Shown here: positions 8,091 through 17,584 of the stretch, piece after piece
Layout of the letters: every line of letters starts with the position of its first letter
How positions within the stretch are numbered: the stretch's first letter is position 1
Assembly (NCBI RefSeq): GCF_025947225.1
Contig: NZ_CP110005.1
Location: forward strand, 682,001-746,000
Source: Flavobacterium sp. N2270
GTDB taxonomy: Bacteria > Bacteroidota > Bacteroidia > Flavobacteriales > Flavobacteriaceae
Direction: 5' to 3'
Length of the DNA stretch: 64,000 nucleotides
The notes under the pieces: model-generated
Told to the model about the DNA's origin: nothing
Databases searched by the model: none
The model's input: only the letters and a program-made list of their open reading frames with translations
Translations under genes and position numbers: made by a program

Positions 8091-8248
8091 TCATGACAAA
8101 ATCATTTTATATACTGGGTTTTTTAACCACATTTATTTTGGGAATTGGTGCAATGTTTGAATTTCTTCATTGGCCTTATAGAGGAATGATTGTGTTTGCA
8201 GGCTTTCTCCTTTTAAACTTCGGATTGATACCAACTTACTTTTATTAG
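8087..8248 (+). CDS. 53-residue two-helix membrane protein with WPY motif
   Basis: ATG at 8087 overlaps the previous stop as ATGA, and an alternative ATG is at 8093. The predicted peptide starts MIMTKSFYILGFLTTFILG, contains MFEFLHWPYRGM, and ends LIPTYFY. Its two hydrophobic helices and the F-x3-WPY motif between them match the C-terminal half of the upstream protein (LFKLNQWPYSS ... IPFAFY), so the two appear related by partial duplication. A similar FK-x2-HWPG loop is known in the gliding motility protein GldL. The tight overlap and the conserved motif make a real gene likely. Function is unknown. Confidence 0.72.
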   Translation: MIMTKSFYILGFLTTFILGIGAMFEFLHWPYRGMIVFAGFLLLNFGLIPTYFY

Positions 8249-8268
8249 AAATATAAAACTACAAAGGC

Positions 8269-9906
8269 ATGATTAGATTAACTATAATTAGCATTTTTTT
8301 TATAAATTCATTAGCAACTTTTGGGCAAAATATCAATTCGAAAATAGATTCTATTTTACAAAAATACGAGCAACCAAATGCACCTGGATTGGGAATTGGG
8401 ATAATAAAAGATGGAAAAATAATTTATTCTAAAGGCATTGGACTAGCAACTTTGGAATACAATATAAAAAATTCAGATTCTACCGTTTTTAGCATTGCCT
8501 CAATTGCAAAACAATTTACAGCAGCTTGTGCTTGGGCGCTGATAAAAGAAAACAAACTAAGTTTAGATGATGATATTAGAACTTTTCTTCCGGAATTACC
8601 AGAGAAGAAAGACATAATTAAGATTAGACACTTACTAAATCACACTAGTGGTTTCAGAGATTATCATTCATCGATGTACTTAGCCGGCTTTGATTATGAT
8701 AAAGAATATTATGATAATCAAACGGTTTACGATATTGCATGTAAGCAGAAAAACATGACCAATCTTCCTGGCGAAAAAGTGCTCTATGGTAACACTTCTT
8801 ACAATTTACTTACGTTAATTATTGAGCGAATTTCTAATAAAAACTTACATGAATTTTCTAAAGAAAAACTATTTATTCCTTTAGGAATGCACAATACTTT
8901 AGTTCGAATAGAGAACAACACCATCATTAAAAACAAGGCTGTAGGGTACCAAAAAACAAAAGACGGCTACATACAAATGCCGAGAATACAAATAAGTTAT
9001 GGCGCTGGAAGCATGGGCTCAACCATAAAAGACATGGCATTGTGGATAAACATGCTAAATGGCGATAATATAGAATTTATAGAATTGACCCTCTTTTTAA
9101 CTACGTTAGAAACACTTCCGTCTGGCGAAAAAGCAAAATATGCTCGTGGCGTAATGGTTGATGATTATAAAGGTTTAAAAACTGTTAGTCATAGCGGTTA
9201 TGGCTGGGGAGGTCAATCGCAATTAATAACAATTCCAGAAAAAAAATTAGGCGTAATACTAATAACCAATTTAGAATCTATTAATCCAACGCCTATTTCT
9301 TACGACATACTAGATATTTTTATTCCTAAAACAGAAGTAAAAAAAGAAACAACAAACAAGAATTTTAAAGTAAAATCAAAAGATTTTAAACTTTTCGTTG
9401 GGCAATACAAAGAAATTAACAGCGACATGAAAATGGAAATTCTATTTGAAAATGACACATTAAAATCTAAAGGCGCAAGAGCAAAAAATTCAATCGCATT
9501 AAAAGGTTTTGAAAAAAATAAATTCCACAGGATAAATAGTGAAAGTGTTAAATATGATTTTACTAAAAACGAAAAGCATGATTTAGTTATCACTTTTGGA
9601 GGGACGCCTTTTTATTTTAAAAGAGCCGTTTTTATTAACTCTGAATCAGTTAACACAAAAGAGTTTGTTGGAAAATTTTATTCCAATGAGTTGGATGTAA
9701 CCTACAACTTTTACGAAAAAGATGGAGTTTTACATTTGTCTTACAGAAACCATGAAAACATTCCATTATCAACCGTTCAAAAAGATGAATTTGGTAATAA
9801 TGACAGAACATTATATCATTTTACTCGAAATGATAAAAATGAGATTTCTGTAATGCTTTTATCATCTGATGGCACTGTAAAAGAAATCGTATTTGTTAAA
9901 ATTTAA
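8269..9906 (+). CDS. Secreted serine hydrolase, class C beta-lactamase / penicillin-binding-protein fold
   Basis: The 545-residue protein has a signal peptide (MIRLTIISIFFINSLATFGQ). The beta-lactamase-like domain covers about residues 25-350: catalytic SxxK as SIAK near residues 78-81, YxN as YGN near 172-174, and HSG near 307-309, replacing KTG. The C-terminal 180 residues are beta-rich and probably form an accessory domain. Family members include D-aminopeptidases, esterases and cell-wall peptidases, and a true antibiotic beta-lactamase is unlikely. It starts 20 nt after the small membrane gene and is probably the effector gene of the padR operon. The substrate is unknown. Confidence 0.88.
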   Translation: MIRLTIISIFFINSLATFGQNINSKIDSILQKYEQPNAPGLGIGIIKDGKIIYSKGIGLATLEYNIKNSDSTVFSIASIAKQFTAACAWALIKENKLSLDDDIRTFLPELPEKKDIIKIRHLLNHTSGFRDYHSSMYLAGFDYDKEYYDNQTVYDIACKQKNMTNLPGEKVLYGNTSYNLLTLIIERISNKNLHEFSKEKLFIPLGMHNTLVRIENNTIIKNKAVGYQKTKDGYIQMPRIQISYGAGSMGSTIKDMALWINMLNGDNIEFIELTLFLTTLETLPSGEKAKYARGVMVDDYKGLKTVSHSGYGWGGQSQLITIPEKKLGVILITNLESINPTPISYDILDIFIPKTEVKKETTNKNFKVKSKDFKLFVGQYKEINSDMKMEILFENDTLKSKGARAKNSIALKGFEKNKFHRINSESVKYDFTKNEKHDLVITFGGTPFYFKRAVFINSESVNTKEFVGKFYSNELDVTYNFYEKDGVLHLSYRNHENIPLSTVQKDEFGNNDRTLYHFTRNDKNEISVMLLSSDGTVKEIVFVKI

Positions 9907-9953
9907 ACCAAACTATACTCCAAATTTTTAAACCTAATATTTAGAATACTATT

Positions 9954-10775
9954 TTAATAGTATGTGTATACAATTGTTGTTGATGAACCAGAGATAAAAT
10001 TTCCATATGTGTCATATATAGGGGAATTATAACCTTCAAAAAAATCGGAAGAATAGTAATCTCCTTCTTTCACAGTTTGATTTACAAGTGTAAGATTGTT
10101 ATTATAGGTGTAAGTTTTACTGTAATATCCATTTCCAATTAATGCCGATATTGTTTTGCTTTTTTCAAATAATGAATAGTCATAAGTGTTTAAAAACTCA
10201 ATATCTTCGTTAGCATCATACCAAAATCGAGACTCAACAACTCTTCCTTTTTCATCGTATTTATAAGTTGTTATTTCGTTTTTATGCTCATAACCTTTTT
10301 CAGAAACATCTACAATTTCTTTAGTTAAAAGACCATTATTATATTCATATCGAATATTGTATTTATCATAATAATCAGGTGTATTTTCACCGCCCACATA
10401 AATGTATGATATTATATTTCCACTTTTGTCTAGTTTGTATTCGCCATTTATAATGCCGCCTTCATCTACATATGTAGTCGTTTTAATTGTAAAGGCATCT
10501 GTGTAAATATATTTTTTTGTGATTTTTTTTCGTCCTTCATCATCAATTGAAAATGACTGTATTAACCTGCCTTTTTGGTCAAACTCTTCAATTGAATAAC
10601 CATTTGTCTTAATTGTCTTAATTGCGCCTTTAAATTGATATAAATCTGGATTTATGTCAGCTAATTTATAAACTAAAGCTTTTGGATTAAAAGGGGCAAA
10701 AATTTTAGTTTGTTTTTCTTGAGAATTTACATTTATACTTACAATAAGTAAAAAAGCAGAAATAAATTTATTCAT
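9954..10775 (-). CDS. Secreted protein of unknown function with tyrosine-rich repeat-like strands
   Basis: The product is 273 residues from the ATG at 10775, which begins a signal peptide (MNKFISAFLLIVSINVNSQ); an upstream ATG at 10814 would place 13 extra residues before it. The mature region alternates short beta-strand motifs such as EFDQKGRLIQSFSID, YKLDKSGNIISYIYV and YKYDEKGRVVESRFWYD. These resemble the YD/RHS-type or MORN-like sheets of Bacteroidota secreted proteins. It lies between sufD and the padR cassette, on the suf strand but beyond the sufD terminator. No function can be assigned. Confidence 0.75.
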   Translation of the reverse strand: MNKFISAFLLIVSINVNSQEKQTKIFAPFNPKALVYKLADINPDLYQFKGAIKTIKTNGYSIEEFDQKGRLIQSFSIDDEGRKKITKKYIYTDAFTIKTTTYVDEGGIINGEYKLDKSGNIISYIYVGGENTPDYYDKYNIRYEYNNGLLTKEIVDVSEKGYEHKNEITTYKYDEKGRVVESRFWYDANEDIEFLNTYDYSLFEKSKTISALIGNGYYSKTYTYNNNLTLVNQTVKEGDYYSSDFFEGYNSPIYDTYGNFISGSSTTIVYTYY

Positions 10776-10854
10776 AATATATGTTTTTTGTAAAACTAAA
10801 TATTTAAGGAACAAAAATTAATAAGGCAAATGACGTATTTTTTAAAAAATATTT

Positions 10855-10893
10855 AAAACATAAAATCCGTCAAAAAGACGGATTTTATGTTTT
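10855..10893 (-). terminator. Strong terminator downstream of sufD
   Basis: A 17-bp perfect stem (10855-10871 with 10877-10893) encloses an AAAAA loop. The core is AATCCGTC/GACGGATT. It lies 18 nt beyond the sufD stop and should end the sufABCD transcript. Confidence 0.85.
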
Positions 10894-10910
10894 AATATGA
10901 ATCTAAATTA

Positions 10911-12227
10911 CTACAAATCGAAACCTAAGTTTACACCTAATTTAGTTGCGATAATTTTTGTAATACGTTGTTTTAATTCAGGTATTTTAATACTTTCAAT
11001 TACTTCATTAGAAAATGCAAACATTAATAACGCACGAGCTTCTTTTTTAGGAATTCCACGTTGTTGCATATAAAATAATGCGCTTTCGTCTAATTGACCA
11101 ATGGTACAACCATGTGAACACTTAACATCATCAGCAAAGATTTCTAATTGAGGTTTTGCATTAATTGTTGCTTTATCACTTAGAAGAATATTATTGTTTT
11201 GCTGAAAAGCATTTGTTTTTTGCGCTTCTTTTTCTACGAAAATTTTTCCGTTAAAAACTCCTGTTGAACTGTCGCTTAAAATAGTTTTATAATTTTGGTG
11301 ACTTTCGCAATTTGGTGTTGCATGTTGCACTAAAGTATAATGATCAACATGTTGTTTGTCGCCAATAATTGTAATTCCTTTTAAGGTTGAGTCAATTCGT
11401 TCACCTTGATGATAAAAGTTTAGATTATTACGTGTAATATTTCCTCCAAATGAAAACGTATGTACAGCTACTCTACTTTCTTGCTTTTGCGCAATGTAAG
11501 TATTGTCAATTAAATTGGCTGTTTGTACGTCGTTTTGAATTTTATAATAATCTACAATAGCTCTTTTTTGAGCAAATATTTCGGTAACTGAATTCGTTAA
11601 AACAGGATTGCTATTCAAACTTTGATGACGCTCAATAATTTGAACATGAGCATTTTCTCCTACAATTACTAAGTTTCTTGGTTGAACCATTAAAGCGGCT
11701 TCATTTCCTGTTGAAAAGTAAATAATTTCAATTGGTTTATCTACTACTTTACTTTTTGGAACATTTATATAAGCACCTTCTTTTGCAAATGCGGTATTTA
11801 AAGTTGTTAAACTTTCGTCTTTGCTGGCAATTTTATTGAAATACTCGTCAATAACCATCTTGTATTTCGGTTTGTTCAAGGCAGAAGACATTAAACAAAC
11901 ATCTAATCCATCATGTGTTGTTGAAGATAAGAAAGAAGAAAAAATTCCATCCACGAAAACTACTTTATAAGTATCAACGTCGTGTAAAAAATATTTTTTT
12001 ACAGTTGCAAATTCAACTGCATTTTCCTTTTTTGGGAAAACCGAAAAATCATTCTTTAAAACTGCATTTAAAGAAGTATATTTCCAAGCTTCTTCTTTTT
12101 TAGAAGGAAAACCTTTGTTTTCGAAATTTTTTATTGCTGCAGATCGAACATCATGTAATGAAGAAGAAGTGTCAATTTTTTCTTCAAATGCCATAAATGA
12201 CGATATTAATTTATCTTTTAATTCCAT
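10911..12227 (-). CDS. sufD: Fe-S cluster assembly scaffold subunit SufD
   Basis: SufD pairs with SufB in the SufBC2D scaffold that builds iron-sulfur clusters in the cytosol. The 438-residue protein has the N-terminal region (FENKGFPSKKEEAWKYTSL near residues 30-50) and a right-handed beta-helix. It also has the conserved C-terminal block VKCSHGCTIGQLDESALFYMQQRGIP near residues 366-391. The preceding sufC stop is 11 nt upstream. Length and motifs are typical. Confidence 0.96.
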   Translation of the reverse strand: MELKDKLISSFMAFEEKIDTSSSLHDVRSAAIKNFENKGFPSKKEEAWKYTSLNAVLKNDFSVFPKKENAVEFATVKKYFLHDVDTYKVVFVDGIFSSFLSSTTHDGLDVCLMSSALNKPKYKMVIDEYFNKIASKDESLTTLNTAFAKEGAYINVPKSKVVDKPIEIIYFSTGNEAALMVQPRNLVIVGENAHVQIIERHQSLNSNPVLTNSVTEIFAQKRAIVDYYKIQNDVQTANLIDNTYIAQKQESRVAVHTFSFGGNITRNNLNFYHQGERIDSTLKGITIIGDKQHVDHYTLVQHATPNCESHQNYKTILSDSSTGVFNGKIFVEKEAQKTNAFQQNNNILLSDKATINAKPQLEIFADDVKCSHGCTIGQLDESALFYMQQRGIPKKEARALLMFAFSNEVIESIKIPELKQRITKIIATKLGVNLGFDL

Positions 12228-12238
12228 TTTTTTTGTCT

Positions 12239-12988
12239 TTAGACTAATTCAGCTTTAATCCAATCGTAACCTCTTTCTTCTAACTCTAAAGCCAATTCTT
12301 TTCCTCCTGATTTCACAATTTTTCCATCCATTAATACATGAACAAAATCGGGAACAATATATTCTAAAAGTCTTTGATAATGCGTAATTACAACTACTGC
12401 ATTGTCTTTGCTTTTTAATTTATTAACACCATTGGCAACAATTCTAAGTGCATCGATATCCAAACCAGAATCGGTTTCATCTAAAATAGCCACTTTAGGT
12501 TCTAACATTGCCATTTGAAAAATTTCATTTCTTTTCTTTTCTCCTCCAGAAAAACCTTCGTTTAACGAACGAGATAAAAACTTACGATCAATTTCTAATA
12601 ATTCTGATTTTTCACGAATCAACTTTAGCATTTCGTTAGCAGGCATGTCCTCTAAACCTTTTGCTTTTCTGCTTTCGTTAATTGCAGTTTTAATAAAGTT
12701 CGTTACCGAAACACCTGGGATTTCAACTGGATATTGAAATGATAAGAAAACACCTTTGTGCGCTCTTTCTTCTGGTGCTAATTCTGATAAGTCTTCTCCT
12801 TCTAAGAAAATTTCACCTTGTGTAACTTCGTAATTTTCATTTCCAGCAATAATAGAAGATAATGTAGATTTTCCAGCGCCATTTGGTCCCATAATCGCAT
12901 GTACTTCCCCAGCCTTAACTTCAAGGTTAATTCCTTTTAATATTTCTTTATCTTCAATTGAAGCGTGTAAATTTTTTATTGATAACAT
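12239..12988 (-). CDS. sufC: SUF system ABC-type ATPase SufC
   Basis: SufC is the ATPase that drives conformational change in SufB-SufD during cluster assembly. The 249-residue protein has Walker A GPNGAGKST near residues 34-42, Q-loop SFQYPVEIPG, signature SGGEKKRNE near residues 146-154, and Walker B VAILDETDSGLD. The SufC-type DETDSGLD agrees with the family. It has no membrane domain. It lies 35 nt after sufB and 11 nt before sufD. Confidence 0.97.
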   Translation of the reverse strand: MLSIKNLHASIEDKEILKGINLEVKAGEVHAIMGPNGAGKSTLSSIIAGNENYEVTQGEIFLEGEDLSELAPEERAHKGVFLSFQYPVEIPGVSVTNFIKTAINESRKAKGLEDMPANEMLKLIREKSELLEIDRKFLSRSLNEGFSGGEKKRNEIFQMAMLEPKVAILDETDSGLDIDALRIVANGVNKLKSKDNAVVVITHYQRLLEYIVPDFVHVLMDGKIVKSGGKELALELEERGYDWIKAELV

Positions 12989-13023
12989 TTTTTGAATGTG
13001 TTTTATTCTTAATTAATTTTTTA

Positions 13024-14472
13024 CTATCCAACAGAACCTTCTAACGAAATTTCCAATAATTTTTGTGCTTCAACAGCAAATTCCATTGGTAACTTATTCA
13101 ATACTTCTTTACTGAAACCATTTACAATTAAAGCAATTGCTTTTTCTGTTGGAATTCCACGTTGATTACAATAAAAAACTTGGTCTTCACCAATTTTTGA
13201 GGTTGTAGCTTCGTGTTCAATTATTGCAGAAGTATTTTTACTTTCTATATATGGAAAAGTATGTGCTCCACAATTATTTCCCATCAACAAACTGTCACAT
13301 TGTGAAAAGTTACGAGCATTTTCAGCTCTTGCAGAAATTTGTACTAAACCTCTATAACTATTTTGTGATTTTCCTGCAGAAATACCTTTTGATATAATGG
13401 TTGACTTAGTGTTTTTTCCTAAGTGAATCATTTTTGTTCCTGTATCTGCTTGTTGGAAATTATTAGTTACAGCAATTGAATAAAATTCACCAATTGAATT
13501 ATCTCCTTTTAACACACAAGAAGGGTATTTCCAAGTTACGGCTGAACCAGTTTCTACTTGTGTCCAAGAAATTTTTGCGTTTTTCTCACACAAACCTCTT
13601 TTCGTTACAAAATTATAAACACCACCTTTTCCTTCTTTATTTCCTGGAAACCAGTTTTGTACAGTTGAATATTTAATTTCAGCATCATCTAAAGCAATTA
13701 ACTCAACAACGGCTGCGTGTAATTGATTTTCATCACGACTTGGAGCGGTACAACCTTCTAAATATGAAACATAACTTCCTTCGTCAGCAATTAAAAGTGT
13801 TCTTTCAAACTGACCTGTTCCTGCCTGATTAATTCTAAAATAAGTAGAAAGTTCCATTGGACATTTAACTCCTTTTGGAATATAGCAGAAACTTCCATCT
13901 GAGAATACAGCCGAATTTAAAGCTGCATAAAAATTATCTTTTTGAGGCACAACAGTTCCTAAATATTTACGAACTAATTCTGGATGCTCTTTTATTGCTT
14001 CAGAAATACTCATAAAAATAATGCCTTTTTCTGCTAAAGTTTTCTTAAAAGTTGTAGCTACAGAAACCGAATCGACCACAATATCCATGGCAATATTATT
14101 CATTTTCTTTTGTTCGTCAACTGAAATTCCTAGCTTTTTATACATCGCTAATAATTCAGGATCAACATCATCTAAAGTCTTGTTTGGATCAACTTTCTTT
14201 GGTGCTGAATAATACGAAATGGCTTGAAAATCTGGTTTTGCATAATGAACATTTGCCCATTCTGGCTCTATCATTTCTTTCCATGCTCGAAAAGCTTCTA
14301 AGCGCCATTCTGTCATCCATTCTGGCTCTTCTTTTTTCAAAGAAATTGCACGAACAATATCCTCATTAAGACCTATAGGAAATGTTTCCGAGTCTAATTC
14401 GGTGTAAAATCCGTATTCGTATTCTTTGTTTTCTAATTCGACTTTTAAGTCGTCTTCGGTATATTTTGACAT
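13024..14472 (-). CDS. sufB: Fe-S cluster assembly scaffold subunit SufB
   Basis: SufB is the main cluster-building scaffold subunit. The 482-residue product is normal length. It shows the conserved [35 protein letters not shown] and [23 protein letters not shown] blocks and the C-terminal [21 protein letters not shown]. The Cys in the LEGC block is the conserved cluster or sulfur-transfer residue. It starts 9 nt downstream of the sufA-type gene. Confidence 0.97.
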   Translation of the reverse strand: MSKYTEDDLKVELENKEYEYGFYTELDSETFPIGLNEDIVRAISLKKEEPEWMTEWRLEAFRAWKEMIEPEWANVHYAKPDFQAISYYSAPKKVDPNKTLDDVDPELLAMYKKLGISVDEQKKMNNIAMDIVVDSVSVATTFKKTLAEKGIIFMSISEAIKEHPELVRKYLGTVVPQKDNFYAALNSAVFSDGSFCYIPKGVKCPMELSTYFRINQAGTGQFERTLLIADEGSYVSYLEGCTAPSRDENQLHAAVVELIALDDAEIKYSTVQNWFPGNKEGKGGVYNFVTKRGLCEKNAKISWTQVETGSAVTWKYPSCVLKGDNSIGEFYSIAVTNNFQQADTGTKMIHLGKNTKSTIISKGISAGKSQNSYRGLVQISARAENARNFSQCDSLLMGNNCGAHTFPYIESKNTSAIIEHEATTSKIGEDQVFYCNQRGIPTEKAIALIVNGFSKEVLNKLPMEFAVEAQKLLEISLEGSVG

Positions 14473-14481
14473 TATTTTTTT

Positions 14482-14811
14482 TTAAAGTGAAAAACTTTCC
14501 CCACAACCACAAGTTCTTTGTGCATTAGGGTTATTAAATACAAAACCTTTTCCGTTTAATCCGCCAGAAAATTCTAGAATTGTACCTGCTAGATAAAGAA
14601 AGCTTTTCTTTTCAACCGCTATTTTAACTCCATTATCTTCAAAAACTTTATCGTTTTCTCCCAACTCTTTGTCAAACTTTAAATCGTAAGACAAGCCAGA
14701 ACAACCACCACTTTTTACGCCAACTCTAACGTAATCTTTAGTTGCATCAAAACCATCTTCTTGCATCATTGCTACGATTTTTTTACTTGCATCATCAGAA
14801 ACTTTAATCAT
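14482..14811 (-). CDS. sufA: A-type iron-sulfur carrier (SufA/IscA family)
   Basis: The 109-residue protein has the A-type carrier cysteines: one in VKSGGCSGLSYDL near residue 37 and the pair in RTCGCGESF at residues 102-104. These bind a transient cluster for delivery to apoproteins. It is the first gene of the sufABCD operon and is preceded by a promoter-like sequence at 14842-14875. HesB/IscA/ErpA subtypes cannot be separated from sequence alone; the symbol follows the operon context. Confidence 0.92.
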   Translation of the reverse strand: MIKVSDDASKKIVAMMQEDGFDATKDYVRVGVKSGGCSGLSYDLKFDKELGENDKVFEDNGVKIAVEKKSFLYLAGTILEFSGGLNGKGFVFNNPNAQRTCGCGESFSL

Positions 14812-14841
14812 TTGTTATTTTGATTTTGTCTAAATTAACCG

Positions 14842-14875
14842 CAAATATAAGGCATAATATGTTTTTTTCCTCAAA
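14842..14875 (-). promoter_or_regulatory. Promoter for the sufABCD operon
   Basis: On the minus strand TTTG (14872-14875) is followed by 22 nt and TATATTTG (14842-14849), an exact TAnnTTTG. The spacing is slightly longer than the usual 19-21. The sufA start codon is 31 nt downstream. No IscR- or Fur-like dyad was recognised. Confidence 0.6.
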
Positions 14876-14976
14876 GAATAACATTTTTATAACTTATTGG
14901 TCGATAGTTTTACTTTATACTTAATTCTATGCTGAAGATTTCTTTAGAATTTTGTAATTTGCATCAAAATTCTAAT

Positions 14977-15837
14977 ATGATCATACATTCTATTGAAGCA
15001 GGAAATTTTAAATTAGACGGAGGCGCCATGTTTGGAGTGGTTCCAAAAACTATATGGAACAGAACTAATCCGGCTGATAATAATAATTTAATTGATATTT
15101 CAGCCCGTTGCTTGTTAATTGAAGACGAAAATCGATTGATCTTGATCGATAATGGAATGGGGGATAAACAATCGGATAAGTTTTTTGGATATTATTACCA
15201 ATGGGGTGATTTTAGTATAGACCAATCATTAAAAAATGCAGGATTTTATAGAGACGACATCACCGATGTTTTTATGACACATTTGCATTTTGACCATTGC
15301 GGGGGAAGTGTAATTTGGAACAAAGACAAAACAGGCTATGAAGTCGCTTTTAAAAATGCTAAGTTTTGGACTAATGAAAACCATTGGGAATGGGCAACCA
15401 AACCAAATGCTAGAGAAAAAGCTTCTTTTTTACGTGAAAATATTATTCCAATGCAGGAAAGCGGACAATTAAATTTTATTGAAAGACCTGATGGAAATTT
15501 TGGCTTTTCTAAAGAATTAGGCTTTGGCATATTTTACGCAGACGGTCACACCGAAAAACAAATGTTACCACATATTAATTACAAAGGTAAAACCATTGTT
15601 TTTTGTGCAGACATGTTACCAACAGCAGGCCATATTCCAATTCCATATGTTACAGGTTATGATACTAGACCTTTATTATCGATGGATGAAAAAGAAATTT
15701 TTTTAAAAGCTGCTGCTGATAATAATTATTATTTATGGTTAGAACATGATGCTCACAATCAAATAATAACGGTTCAACATACCGAAAAAGGGGTGAGATT
15801 AAAAGATGTTTTTACCTGTAATGAAATCTTAAAATAA
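14977..15837 (+). CDS. MBL-fold metallo-hydrolase
   Basis: The product is 286 residues from ATG 14977 (MIIHSIEAGNFKLDGGAMFG); the ATG at 14929 adds 16 unlikely residues. The metal-binding motif HxHxDH is THLHFDHCGG near residue 101. Further ligands are in YADGHTEKQM, FCADMLPTAGHIP and LEHDAH. The architecture is like AiiA/YtnP-type lactonases and related hydrolases, but those substrates cannot be inferred from motifs. No signal peptide is present, so it is cytosolic. It is a single gene, divergent from sufA. Confidence 0.88.
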   Translation: MIIHSIEAGNFKLDGGAMFGVVPKTIWNRTNPADNNNLIDISARCLLIEDENRLILIDNGMGDKQSDKFFGYYYQWGDFSIDQSLKNAGFYRDDITDVFMTHLHFDHCGGSVIWNKDKTGYEVAFKNAKFWTNENHWEWATKPNAREKASFLRENIIPMQESGQLNFIERPDGNFGFSKELGFGIFYADGHTEKQMLPHINYKGKTIVFCADMLPTAGHIPIPYVTGYDTRPLLSMDEKEIFLKAAADNNYYLWLEHDAHNQIITVQHTEKGVRLKDVFTCNEILK

Positions 15838-15914
15838 AGTTAAGTATATCTGTTTTGTAACAAATTAAGCAGATTTTTGACATATATAAAATTTATAACC
15901 AAAAAATTACACAA

Positions 15915-17507
15915 ATGAAAATGATTAAACCTTTGTACTTAACAGCGGCATTAGCCTTTGCTTTAGCTAGTTGTGGTGGTGCTAAAACTATGGTTTCTAC
16001 TCCTGTAGAGAACATTGACAATTTACCTTTAAAAATAACTCCTTTAGCTGAAAAAGACCTTAAAAGATGGAGTCATTTAGATTTAGTGAAAGATACGGTC
16101 CCTGGAATGAGTGTTGATAAAGCTTATGCTGAATTATTAAAAGGGAAAAAAGGATCAACTGTAATTGTTGGTATTGTAGATTCTGGTGTAGATATTAGAC
16201 ATGAAGACTTACAAGGGGTGATTTGGGTGAACCCTAAAGAAATTGCCGGAAATGGAATTGACGATGACAACAACGGTTACATCGATGATATAAATGGTTG
16301 GAATTTCCTAGGAGATAGTAATGATGAACAGTTAGAGTTAACTCGTATCGTTAAAAAAGGACCAGGAACACCTGATTATGAAAAAGCAAAAGCACAATTA
16401 GACGAAGAATTAGCTGGAATTATGCAAACTAAACAGCAAATTGACATGATTGTTAATGCTGATAAAGCTATAAAAGCGCATCTTAAAAAAGACAACTTTA
16501 ATTTAGATGATGTTAAAGCAATGGAAACTACAGATGAAACACTTCTTCAATATAAAGGAATGTTTACTCAAATTCTTTCTGGACAATCTAAAGAAGCTTT
16601 CGATAAAAGAATTCAAAGTGGAGTTGACTATGTTTACGGTCAATTAAACTATAACTTAAATGTTGATTTTGACGGCCGTTCTATAGTTGGAGATAATCCA
16701 AACGACATTAACGATACAAAATATGGTAACAATAACGTAATTGGACCGGTTGCGAAAGACGCTAAACACGGAACTCACGTAGCAGGAATTGTTGCTCAAG
16801 TTAGAGGTAACGGTAAAGGTGGAGACGGTGTTGCGACTAATGTAAAAATTATGGCTGTTAGAGCTGTTCCAAATGGAGATGAGTATGACAAAGATATCGC
16901 TTTAGGAATTCGTTATGCTGTAGATAATGGAGCAAAAGTAATTAATGGTTCTTTCGGTAAATACTTTTCTCCAAATAAAGAATGGGTTCAAGACGCATTA
17001 AAATATGCTGCTGAAAAAGATGTATTAGTTATTTTTGCTGCAGGTAATGACTCTAAAGATTTAGATGTTGAAAACAAATATCCTTCAGATTCTTATGATG
17101 GTGCTCCAGAAATTTCTAACAATGTATTAATTATTGGTGCATTAGCCCCAGAATATGGTTCTAAAATGGCAGCTAGTTTTTCTAACTATGGTAAGAAAAA
17201 TGTAGATATCTATGCTCCTGGAGTACAAATATATGCTACTACTCCAGACCAAACGTATGAATATTTACAAGGAACTTCAATGGCATCGCCAAACGTTGCT
17301 GGTGTTGCTGCAATGATTCGTTCTTACTATCCAAAGTTAAGTGCTTCACAAGTGAAACAAATTATCATGGAAAGTGGAACTCCTTTAAAAAACACAGTTA
17401 CTGTAGGAGAAGACAAACACAAAGTAAACTTTGCTGATGCTTCTAAAACAGGTAAAATTGTTAATGCTTATAATGCATTATTAATGGCTGAAAAAATGTC
17501 GAAATAA
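15915..17507 (+). CDS. Subtilisin-like (S8) serine peptidase lipoprotein
   Basis: The 530-residue lipoprotein has a lipobox LASC with Cys20. The subtilase triad is visible: Asp in GIVDSGVDIRHEDL near residue 88, His in KHGTHVAGIVAQ near 286, and Ser in QGTSMASPNVAG near 454. About 190 residues separate Asp from His, much more than in classical subtilisin. Most of this is an inserted helical segment (about residues 140-240). Such inserts are common in flavobacterial S8 proteins. It is probably a periplasmic or surface protease. A terminator separates it from the M1 peptidase gene. Confidence 0.93.
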   Translation: MKMIKPLYLTAALAFALASCGGAKTMVSTPVENIDNLPLKITPLAEKDLKRWSHLDLVKDTVPGMSVDKAYAELLKGKKGSTVIVGIVDSGVDIRHEDLQGVIWVNPKEIAGNGIDDDNNGYIDDINGWNFLGDSNDEQLELTRIVKKGPGTPDYEKAKAQLDEELAGIMQTKQQIDMIVNADKAIKAHLKKDNFNLDDVKAMETTDETLLQYKGMFTQILSGQSKEAFDKRIQSGVDYVYGQLNYNLNVDFDGRSIVGDNPNDINDTKYGNNNVIGPVAKDAKHGTHVAGIVAQVRGNGKGGDGVATNVKIMAVRAVPNGDEYDKDIALGIRYAVDNGAKVINGSFGKYFSPNKEWVQDALKYAAEKDVLVIFAAGNDSKDLDVENKYPSDSYDGAPEISNNVLIIGALAPEYGSKMAASFSNYGKKNVDIYAPGVQIYATTPDQTYEYLQGTSMASPNVAGVAAMIRSYYPKLSASQVKQIIMESGTPLKNTVTVGEDKHKVNFADASKTGKIVNAYNALLMAEKMSK

Positions 17508-17531
17508 TAAAATTTTAATATTTTAAATTTT

Positions 17532-17572
17532 AAACCACAAAGCCGTTTTTTAAATGTCTTTGTGGTTTTTTT
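17532..17572 (+). terminator. Terminator after the S8 peptidase gene
   Basis: AAACCACAAAG (17532-17542) pairs with CTTTGTGGTTT (17558-17568) around a 15-nt loop, followed by T residues. Confidence 0.85.
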
Positions 17573-17584
17573 AAACATGTAATT

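Noticed and set aside
8424..8615. Minus-strand frame inside the serine hydrolase gene
   Set aside because: It is antisense to a gene with the complete SxxK, YxN and HSG motifs.
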